From contig CP107216.1 in the NCBI GenBank assembly GCA_025757645.1, positions 1,611,501 to 1,675,500 on the forward strand: a stretch of DNA of 64,000 nt, written 5' to 3'. Source of the DNA: Clostridiales bacterium (GTDB taxonomy: Bacteria; Bacillota; Clostridia; Oscillospirales; Oscillospiraceae). The notes under the pieces were generated by a model. It saw only the letters and a program-made list of their open reading frames with translations. It made no database searches and had not been told where the DNA came from. Shown one piece after another: positions 7,757 through 13,580 of this stretch. Numbering within the stretch: the first letter of the stretch is position 1; each line of letters begins with the position of its first letter. The translations under genes were made by a program, and so were the position numbers.

Positions 7757-7846
7757 GAAATCTCACAGATTGGTGAGATTTCAGCTTGTTATTTTGTCGA
7801 AATGGCGTATGCCCGTGACATTTCTGTGAGGATTGCCTGTTAAAAT
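7757..7846 (+). promoter_or_regulatory. Regulated promoter for sigma-like module 2
   Basis: A perfect 10-bp inverted repeat (GAAATCTCAC 7757-7766, GTGAGATTTC 7773-7782) has centre AGATTG. Half-sites GTGACATTT (7815) and GTGAGGATT (7826) are 11 bp apart. The -10 TAAAAT is at 7841-7846, 15 bp after the second half-site. Compared with 4237, both arms of the inverted repeat carry matched changes (GTCAC/GTGAC versus CTCAC/GTGAG), so dyad symmetry is maintained. Confidence 0.7.
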
Positions 7847-7871
7847 AAAAGAAAAGTGAAAAAGTTGCCGC

Positions 7872-7960
7872 ACGATGGCAAAAGAAAAAAAGCCATCGTA
7901 CAGCGACTATATTGTTATGCACTTTGCAACGGTGGCTTTGAAAAAATCAGAGCCGCCGTT
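7872..7960 (+). promoter_or_regulatory. Structured 5' leader, hairpins A and B (copy 2)
   Basis: Hairpin A is ACGATGGC (7872-7879) with GCCATCGT (7892-7899). Hairpin B is AACGGTGGCT (7928-7937) with AGCCGCCGTT (7951-7960), which contains one G-U wobble where copy 1 has a G-C pair. Compensatory and wobble changes relative to 1300-1388 indicate conserved RNA structure. Confidence 0.6.
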
Positions 7961-8036
7961 TCCTTTCGTCTATCTAAAATGAACGACGACCCTACACCCT
8001 GCAATCTGGTACGGCGGCACATAGGAGGATGCCGCC

Positions 8037-8144
8037 ATGTCAATTTTCGTCATTCACAATAGCCATGAGTTACACCAGCTAAAAAAAGTCTTGCCCCTCC
8101 TCCGGGGGAGTATGACTATCTATCAGTATTATCGTTCCATCTAA
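8037..8144 (+). CDS. 35-aa small protein or leader peptide (copy 2)
   Basis: A 35-codon ATG ORF has AGGAGG at 8023-8028, 8 bases upstream. It reads MSIFVIHNSHELHQLKKVL and ends YYRSI. Same length and position as the ORF at 1455, with 19 identical residues and mostly conservative changes, concentrated in SH-LHQLKK-L-LLR-S-T and YRS. It is basic with a hydrophobic middle. It precedes the conserved leader terminator by about 30 bases, a spacing compatible with ribosome-dependent attenuation. An independent function is not excluded. Confidence 0.7.
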   Translation: MSIFVIHNSHELHQLKKVLPLLRGSMTIYQYYRSI

Positions 8145-8172
8145 ATCAGCAGAATAGTAGGTATTTTTGTCG

Positions 8173-8207
8173 CGCCAATTTCCCATTACGGGGAGTTGGC
8201 GTTTTTT
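8173..8207 (+). terminator. Leader terminator/attenuator (copy 2)
   Basis: CGCCAA (8173-8178) pairs with TTGGCG (8196-8201), followed by six T residues. The position relative to the 35-codon ORF and sigma-like gene matches 1591-1625, with one compensated pair. Confidence 0.7.
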
Positions 8208-8257
8208 GCTTTCGATTTTTCGGGAAGGCGTCCGAAGTATGTCGCTGCCGATCCCCG

Positions 8258-8303
8258 CCTCCTTTCGATTCACTCGTCAACCGCCCGTGAATCGAAATGG
8301 AGG
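8258..8303 (+). promoter_or_regulatory. Shine-Dalgarno-sequestering hairpin (copy 2)
   Basis: CCTCC followed by TTTCGATTCAC (8258-8273) pairs with GTGAATCGAAA-T-GGAGG (8287-8303). The GGAGG that serves the gene at 8310 is inside the stem. Loop sequence differs from copy 1 while the stem is kept. Confidence 0.65.
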
Positions 8304-8309
8304 TACATA

Positions 8310-8723
8310 ATGAAGAAAGTCAATCTTAGGGACTTATATCCCGATGTTTATAAAAACGATCATTTTGTAGAAGTAACAGAAGATGTGCTGGAGACGATCC
8401 GTGCCGCTGAGCGTGCAGAAGCTGCTTATGACCGGAGGATGTATCGCTATAAAGCGCATTACTCTCTGGACTGTGATAACGGCATTGAAAATGCGATCCT
8501 GATGAAGCCCCAGACGCCGGAAATGCTCCTGGAGGAAAAGCAGCTGCGGGAGCAGCTCTACGCCGCAGTGATGGCTCTGCCGGAGAAGCAGGCCAAGCGG
8601 ATCTATGCTCGGTATTACCTGGGTATGCGTGTGAGCGAGATAGCAGTAGCGGAGGATGTAGACCCAAGCCGTGTCCGTGACAGCATCCGGCGTGGTCTGA
8701 AGCAGCTGGCAAAGTATTTTTGA
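8310..8723 (+). CDS. Sigma-70 region-4-like regulator (copy 2)
   Basis: This 137-aa paralogue of the gene at 1728 differs at 15 positions, most within the first 50 residues; the middle (residues about 51-112) is identical. The C-terminal HTH is SEIAVAEDVDPSRVRDSI. ATG 8310 follows GGAGG by 6 bases. Change at the N-terminus alongside near-identity elsewhere suggests recent duplication or repeated transfer of the module, with possible partner divergence. Confidence 0.8.
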   Translation: MKKVNLRDLYPDVYKNDHFVEVTEDVLETIRAAERAEAAYDRRMYRYKAHYSLDCDNGIENAILMKPQTPEMLLEEKQLREQLYAAVMALPEKQAKRIYARYYLGMRVSEIAVAEDVDPSRVRDSIRRGLKQLAKYF

Positions 8724-9221
8724 AAAAGTTTCGTTTGGTGCGCTCGTTTTTTGCTCTTTTTGTCAGAGTTAATAAGAAGGACAAGTTTTCCCCCTTCAAC
8801 AGCACTTTGACAATTTCATAGACAGCATAACAGGTACATAACCCGTGTACGAGCGAGTGTGGAACGCCGCGAAGATAGAGCAGTCAGGGAGGTGATGAAC
8901 AAAGCTGCTTTGGAGCGATCTACGATTCCACAAAACGGATGGTGGCAGATTCGGCGCGAGGACTGCACGGGGGCTTAAAGATACTTCCTCACGGCCTCCT
9001 AAAGACTTGGGGGGAACCCTGCGGCGCACGAGTAAAACGACGCTGCGGAGTTATGACAACCGCGCCAGCGGAGACCTGCTATGTTCCCAGCGTTAGGGGG
9101 CGTGGCAAATATGACGAGTAATCCGAACAGAATAACAGTAGCCGCACCAGGTTTTTATCCGAAGATTTTTTTCAGACTGGTGCGGCTGTTTAAGTATTAA
9201 GATATTAAGGAGGCGAGAGTG
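8724..9221 (+). other. Intergenic region of about 500 bp with small ORFs and a strong hairpin
   Basis: No convincing gene longer than 60 codons is present. An 11-bp perfect inverted repeat (AGCCGCACCAG 9140-9150, CTGGTGCGGCT 9177-9187) encloses a T-rich loop. A possible 29-codon ORF (9111-9200, MTSNPNRITVAAPGFYPKIF...) has AGGGGG about 10 bases upstream but spans that hairpin. Overlapping ORFs at 8895-8978 and 8939-9121 lack good ribosome binding sites. The stretch from about 8830 to 9110 is more GC-rich than its neighbours. It may be the remains of an oriT or mobilisation region. Confidence 0.35.
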
Positions 9222-9572
9222 ATGTTTGAAAAATTCCATCGAGGTGACATATATTCGGCTGATTTAAGTCCTGGTATTGGCTCCGAACAAAGTGGCTCTC
9301 GTCCTGTACTCATTCTTCAAAACAATGTGGGAAATTGTTTCAGTCCTACGATTATTATTGCAGCAATTACCAGTGTAAGTAAAAAATGCAGAAAATTCCC
9401 CACGCATTACCACTTAAACGACAGATGCGGTTTGATGAAACCATCTGTTGTTATGCTGGAACAGATCAGAACAATCGACAAGTCGAGGTTAAAAAACTAT
9501 ATTGGTCATCTAAACAAGGATGACATGGAAAACATAAACAAGACGCTCTTGTGTAGTCTGGGGATTACATAA
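9222..9572 (+). CDS. MazF/PemK-family toxin-like protein
   Basis: This 116-aa protein shows N-terminal FHRGDIYSADLSP, then GSEQSGSRPVLILQN, then a T-S pair (AAITS) and MKPSVVMLEQIRTIDKSRL, all matching MazF/PemK endoribonucleases. ATG 9222 has GGAGG 8 bases upstream; the preceding GTG at 9219 is less well placed. MazF toxins cleave mRNA. No antitoxin of normal size is visible immediately upstream, so this is either an orphan, a regulator, or paired with a very small or distant partner. Confidence 0.85.
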   Translation: MFEKFHRGDIYSADLSPGIGSEQSGSRPVLILQNNVGNCFSPTIIIAAITSVSKKCRKFPTHYHLNDRCGLMKPSVVMLEQIRTIDKSRLKNYIGHLNKDDMENINKTLLCSLGIT

Positions 9573-9651
9573 AAGTGCCGAAAGGCCGTATCATTTTCAG
9601 GCTGTGCAAGTAGAGTTATAATTTCGTTAGGAATTGCGGAGGTGATTCTGA

Positions 9652-9813
9652 ATGGAGAATATCCAGAATAAAAGCGCATTGATTCCTTCAGATGAAATCC
9701 GGTCAGAAGAACTTCTGGCGGAACAAAAATTTGAAGCGTTTATCACTTCGCTGGCACATATTATCGAGAAATATGGTATGAGAGTGCTGGGCGAGGTTGA
9801 CGGAGCTGCGTGA
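9652..9813 (+). CDS. 53-aa conserved-type hypothetical protein
   Basis: The 53-codon ORF starts MENIQNKSALIPSDEIRSEE. It has GGAGGTGA 5-7 bases upstream and an acidic helical composition. It lies 55 bases before the serine recombinase gene. Small ORFs at this position are common beside such recombinases in Firmicutes elements, and a role as a recombinase accessory factor is possible but unproven. No domain recognised. Confidence 0.65.
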   Translation: MENIQNKSALIPSDEIRSEELLAEQKFEAFITSLAHIIEKYGMRVLGEVDGAA

Positions 9814-9868
9814 GAATCGCAGCTTTACATAGGATATTTTCCAAAAGTAAATTTTGGAGGTATGAATT

Positions 9869-11545
9869 ATGAACCGATATGGAAAACGCTGTGTTTTGTA
9901 TCCGAGGGTCAGCACAGAGATGCAAGTGGACGGATACAGCCTGGAAGGTCAAAAAAATATGCTGACACGATTTGCGGATCGTGAGGAAATGATCGTTGTT
10001 GATACTTATGAAGATGCCGGTAAATCCGGTAAATCCATTGAGGGACGACCTGCCTTTCAAAAAATGCTCAGAGATATTGAGGATGGCTTGGACATTGACT
10101 ATATTTTAGTGTATAAGCTGTCACGGTTTGGCCGTAATGCAGCAGATATACTTAACTCTTTGGAGTTGGTTCAATCTTATGGTGTAAATCTGATTTGCAT
10201 AGAAGAAGGGATTGATTCCTCTCAGACAAGCGGAAAACTTTTGATTTCTGTACTATCTGCTGTGGCTGAGATTGAGCGTGAGAATATTATCGAGCAGACG
10301 ATGAACGGGCGGCGCGAAAAGGCACGGCAGGGTGGATGGAATGGTGGCTTTGCTCCCTACGGATATACACTGGAAGATAACAAGCTGATGATTGAAGAAA
10401 CAGAGGCTGTGGCAATACGGAAGATTTTTGAATTATATACTTCATCGGAAATCGGTTTGGGTGGTATTGCGAATCAGTTGAACTTACAAGGTATACGGAA
10501 AATTCCGAGGCAGAATGGCACATTAGAGGATTGGACAGGACATTTTATTAAACTGATATTGGATAACCCGGTTTATTGCGGTAAAATTGCCTATGGACGG
10601 AGAACGAAGGAAAAAGTCAAAGGCACAAAAAACGATTACCAGATGAAAAGAAATGACGATTACATTCTGACAGAGGGACAGCATAAAGGAATCGTTAGTG
10701 AGGAGGTATGGGAAAAGGCTCATGCCAAGCGTCTTAGAACCGGAGTAAAGCAACCGTCAAAAATTGGGCGGGATCGAGTTCATTTGTTATCAGGTCTGCT
10801 GAAATGCCCGGTTTGTGGAAGTCCCATGTATACGAATAAACACGCATGGACAAATAAAGATGGCACTTACAAAGAAATTTACTATTATGTATGTAGTCGG
10901 AATAGGATGGTCCGGGGTAAGCATTGTGAATATAAGGCGATGCTGAAAAAGACCGATATTGAACCGATGGTCATTGAGGCAATTCGTGAGATCGTAAGGA
11001 ATGAGGAATATGCCCAAGCCATTAAAAAACGGATTGGCGTTCAGATTGACACGAAAGCAGTGGATAAAGAACTGGAGGGCTATCAGGCAAAGCTGAAGGA
11101 AGTTGATCTGAATAAAACAAGATTGGAACGGGAAATTGACAGTCTCCCTGCTGATGCAAAATACCGGGAACGAAAGCTCCATGATATGACCTTGCGGTTA
11201 GATTCCCTATATGATGTCATTGTTGAGCTGGAGGAAAAAATCGAAGATGCCAGACTTCGGCGAGATGCAATTAAGCAGCAGGCAATTACTCTTGAGAATA
11301 TTTACAAAATCATGGTGAATTTCGACTGCGTTTATAATATAATAAATGACGAAGAAAAGAGAAATGTGGTCACAGCCTTGATTAAGGAAATTGAAATTTA
11401 CAGGAATGACGAGTCTGAATATCCGCTAAAGCGGATTGGTTTGAATTTTCCGGTGTTCAAGGATGGCGGGGAAGTTACGGAGCTTTTGTGGGACAAAGGG
11501 AATACCGTTGAGACTGTGGCACTGCTGAATAGAATATCTGAATAA
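9869..11545 (+). CDS. Large serine recombinase (element integrase)
   Basis: This 558-aa protein has an N-terminal resolvase domain with catalytic S15 (YPRVSTEMQ), the YKLSRFGRNAADIL motif and ERENIIEQT. A recombinase domain follows (about 170-290), then a zinc-ribbon (LLKCPVCGS...YYYVCS...HCEY, about 305-355). A C-terminal coiled coil (about 375-470) also matches large serine integrases such as TndX/TnpX. It should catalyse integration and excision between short att sites without a host factor requirement for the basic reaction. GGAGG lies 7 bases before ATG 9869. It is the strongest evidence that the left part of the window is mobile. Confidence 0.93.
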   Translation: MNRYGKRCVLYPRVSTEMQVDGYSLEGQKNMLTRFADREEMIVVDTYEDAGKSGKSIEGRPAFQKMLRDIEDGLDIDYILVYKLSRFGRNAADILNSLELVQSYGVNLICIEEGIDSSQTSGKLLISVLSAVAEIERENIIEQTMNGRREKARQGGWNGGFAPYGYTLEDNKLMIEETEAVAIRKIFELYTSSEIGLGGIANQLNLQGIRKIPRQNGTLEDWTGHFIKLILDNPVYCGKIAYGRRTKEKVKGTKNDYQMKRNDDYILTEGQHKGIVSEEVWEKAHAKRLRTGVKQPSKIGRDRVHLLSGLLKCPVCGSPMYTNKHAWTNKDGTYKEIYYYVCSRNRMVRGKHCEYKAMLKKTDIEPMVIEAIREIVRNEEYAQAIKKRIGVQIDTKAVDKELEGYQAKLKEVDLNKTRLEREIDSLPADAKYRERKLHDMTLRLDSLYDVIVELEEKIEDARLRRDAIKQQAITLENIYKIMVNFDCVYNIINDEEKRNVVTALIKEIEIYRNDESEYPLKRIGLNFPVFKDGGEVTELLWDKGNTVETVALLNRISE

Positions 11546-11557
11546 GGCGGTGAAAAA

Positions 11558-12457
11558 ATGTCTTTACCGAAGTATAATGAGCTATATCTTCCTTTTCTAA
11601 CAGTAATACAAGATGGTGCTGTTTATTCTACAAGAGAAATTAAGGCCAAGCTGGCATCCTATCTTTGCCTTTCAGAAGATGATCTCTCACTTTTGCTTTC
11701 TAACAGTATGCAATCCGTCTGGTCGACAAGGGTCGGTTGGGCAAATACATACTTGAAAAAAGCAGGACTTGTGATCGCGCCGAAAAAGGGCCATTGTCAA
11801 ATAACCGATGAGGGGAAGCGTTTGCTAGAAAGTGATGTTGATATTACAAATCACTATCTTCAGCAGCATTATCCCGCCTTTGAAGCGTTTGTAAAAGGAA
11901 AAAAGAGCGAAAATACCGATTCCGATGCAACAGTGCAGCGGGATGCTTCCGAAACACCGCAGGAAACATTTGAGCGAGTCTATTCCATCATCAATGAGCA
12001 GCTGGCAGATGAACTGCTTGCTGCTATTATGGATCAAACGCCAACATTCTTTGAAGCTCTTGTTGTAGATTTAATGAAAGCTATGGGATATGGCGACGGA
12101 TTTGTTACAAAAACAAGTGGTGACGGCGGGATTGACGGCATTATTCACGAAGATAAGCTTGGGTTTAACTTGATTTATATTCAGGCAAAACGCTGGGCCA
12201 CGGACACGACCATCGGAAAGCCGGAAATTCAGAAATTTGCCGGTGCGATGATGGGACCGCCAAAAGTGGATAAAGGGCTTTTTATTACGACTGCCAAGTT
12301 TTCTCAAGGTGCAAGAGATTTTGCGAACGCGCAACATATCATTCTTGTTGATGGTGAAAAGTTGACCGAACTCATGATTGAATATAATTTGGGTGTATCA
12401 GCGCAAAAAACATATCAAATCAAACGCATTGACAGCGATTACTTTCTGGACACTTAA
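11558..12457 (+). CDS. mrr: Mrr-like type IV restriction endonuclease
   Basis: This 299-aa protein has an N-terminal winged-helix Mrr_N region (about 1-95) and a linker. A C-terminal PD-(D/E)xK-type Mrr catalytic domain carries GDGGIDGII (D193) and IQAKRW (Q209-K211), and later GLFITTAKFS. Mrr enzymes cut DNA with foreign modification. It begins 12 bases after the recombinase stop, so both are probably co-transcribed. It is the last gene before host DNA, the usual position for cargo in such elements. Confidence 0.85.
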   Translation: MSLPKYNELYLPFLTVIQDGAVYSTREIKAKLASYLCLSEDDLSLLLSNSMQSVWSTRVGWANTYLKKAGLVIAPKKGHCQITDEGKRLLESDVDITNHYLQQHYPAFEAFVKGKKSENTDSDATVQRDASETPQETFERVYSIINEQLADELLAAIMDQTPTFFEALVVDLMKAMGYGDGFVTKTSGDGGIDGIIHEDKLGFNLIYIQAKRWATDTTIGKPEIQKFAGAMMGPPKVDKGLFITTAKFSQGARDFANAQHIILVDGEKLTELMIEYNLGVSAQKTYQIKRIDSDYFLDT

Positions 12458-12494
12458 TAGATGCAAGAAAGCAGCATTTTTTGCAAAAAGTCTC

Positions 12495-12523
12495 TTGCAA
12501 TGCACCAGATGTTGTGATATAGT
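12495..12523 (+). promoter_or_regulatory. secG promoter
   Basis: -35 TTGCAA (12495-12500), 17-bp spacer, -10 TATAGT (12518-12523). It lies just downstream of the element's last gene, so insertion left the host promoter intact or replaced it closely. Confidence 0.7.
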
Positions 12524-12571
12524 AACTCCGTTATATTAGATGATTTCCCCTACCATGAAAGGATGAATACC

Positions 12572-12823
12572 ATGACTACTTTGGAACTGATTCTGACGAT
12601 TATCCAGCTGGTTTCCGGTCTCGCCGTGACCGTGATCGTGCTGATGCAGTCCGGCAAGAGCGCCGGCCTGTCCGGCGCCATTGCTGGCGGCGCGGAAACG
12701 TTCCTTTCCAAGGGCAAAGCCAAGACGCTCGATGCTAAGCTCGCCAAGGCGACGAAGTGGTTCGGCCTCGTCTTTGTTGTCCTGACGCTGGTGCTGACCG
12801 TCCTGATGCACAAGGGCGCGTAA
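12572..12823 (+). CDS. secG: Preprotein translocase subunit SecG
   Basis: This 83-aa protein has two membrane helices (residues about 2-22 and 57-78) flanking a polar loop with GKSAGLSGAIAGGAETF, typical of SecG. It is a non-essential subunit of the SecYEG channel that assists SecA-driven export. ATG 12572 is preferred over 12563 because AAAGGA lies 8-9 bases upstream of it. It is the first host gene after the mobile element and stands alone between its own promoter and a terminator. Confidence 0.92.
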   Translation: MTTLELILTIIQLVSGLAVTVIVLMQSGKSAGLSGAIAGGAETFLSKGKAKTLDAKLAKATKWFGLVFVVLTLVLTVLMHKGA

Positions 12824-12840
12824 TTTCCGGCACAGAACAC

Positions 12841-12880
12841 AAAAGCGCATCCCCCGGCATTGCTGGGGGATGCGCTTTTT
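12841..12880. terminator. Bidirectional terminator between secG and ywlG
   Basis: AAAAGCGCATCCCCC pairs perfectly with GGGGGATGCGCTTTT, with A and T runs on the two sides, so it can serve both convergent genes. Confidence 0.85.
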
Positions 12881-12905
12881 CACTTTTTTGTTGGATTGCC
12901 CGGTA

Positions 12906-13448
12906 TCAGTCCGGATACTCTGCGCGGCTGCCGCCGATGAGCTTCGGCCGCGTGCGGGCGGCATTGACCGGCGCTTCTCCGATCGTCTTGACCGACAGGC
13001 GCAGTGGTACAGCCACATGCTTGAGGTGCATGCCGATCATGGTATTGCCGATATCGAGGCCGGCATCGGCCTTCACAAATTCGACCGCGACGGGATCGTC
13101 CATCGCCTCATAGACCGCCGTTGCGAACGAGCCGCCGGCTTTCGGCCGCGGGCGGACGCAGACGATCTCGTATCCGAACCGCTCCGCGTCGGCGCGCTCC
13201 ATGATCAGGGCGCGGTTGAGGTGCTCGCAGCACTGCGCCTCCAGGCAGAGGCCGCGCGCTTTCAGGATCGGCAGGATCTCATCGACCACGGCTTTTGCCG
13301 CCTCGGGCGTCGAACCCTTGCCGATCTTCTGCCCCATGATCTCGCTCGAGGAGCAGCCGATCACGACCTGCTGGCCGGGCGTGAGCGCGGCAACGTCCAG
13401 CAGTTCAAGCAGCGCAGCGCGGGCGGATTTGCGGATCTCTTCATACAT
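12906..13448 (-). CDS. ywlG: TIGR01440/DUF436 family protein (YwlG-like)
   Basis: This 180-aa protein has VVIGCSSSEIMGQKIGKGS near the N-terminus and AQCCEHLNRAL, both characteristic of the YwlG (UPF0340) family. The family is widespread in Firmicutes and its biochemical function is not established. The gene is read leftward from a promoter that is back-to-back with that of the lipoprotein gene at 13581. Confidence 0.85.
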   Translation of the reverse strand: MYEEIRKSARAALLELLDVAALTPGQQVVIGCSSSEIMGQKIGKGSTPEAAKAVVDEILPILKARGLCLEAQCCEHLNRALIMERADAERFGYEIVCVRPRPKAGGSFATAVYEAMDDPVAVEFVKADAGLDIGNTMIGMHLKHVAVPLRLSVKTIGEAPVNAARTRPKLIGGSRAEYPD

Positions 13449-13489
13449 GAATGGTCATCTCCAGACAGTTATTAAAAATTCTTATTTCC

Positions 13490-13540
13490 ATTGTAGCACG
13501 GTACGGGGCATTTGACAATCCTCTGCAAGGCGTGTATCAT
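13490..13540. promoter_or_regulatory. Divergent promoters sharing one -35 region
   Basis: Rightward: TTGACA (13512-13517), 17-bp spacer, TATCAT (13535-13540). Leftward: TTGTCA (complement of 13513-13518), 17-bp spacer, TACAAT (complement of 13490-13495). The two -35 boxes overlap almost completely, so polymerase can occupy only one at a time. Confidence 0.65.
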
Positions 13541-13580
13541 GAACGTTGACCAAATTATTGTAACAGGAGGGAATTGCGTT

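Larger units (their letters stand above)
1..12480. mobile_element. Right-hand part of an integrated element with a large serine recombinase
   Basis: The segment is visibly AT-richer than the GC-rich host DNA that begins at secG. It carries typical Firmicutes element genes: two sigma-region-4-like regulators, a small excisionase-like HTH protein, a MazF-like toxin, a large serine recombinase and an Mrr-like nuclease. The recombinase lies near one end, as is usual for Tn4451/Tn5397-type elements. No conjugation genes are visible here, so they may lie to the left or be absent. The right boundary is inferred to fall between the mrr stop (12457) and the secG -35 box (12495). The exact att core was not identified and the left end is outside the window. 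Confidence 0.75.

Noticed and set aside
8939..9121. A 60-codon ORF starting MVADSARGLHGG
   Set aside because: It has no usable ribosome binding site and overlaps other short frames. It could be part of an element-specific conserved sequence but cannot be supported as a gene.
1174..9187. Repeated hairpins in the element considered as a CRISPR-like or IS-end array
   Set aside because: There is no regular spacer-repeat pattern and no transposase. The repeats are explained by the duplicated leader module and by regulator sites.
12478..12489. TTTTTGCAAAAA palindrome as the att core
   Set aside because: Large serine recombinases use longer, specific att sites with a 2-bp core. Without the left end or an empty site the palindrome cannot be assigned.
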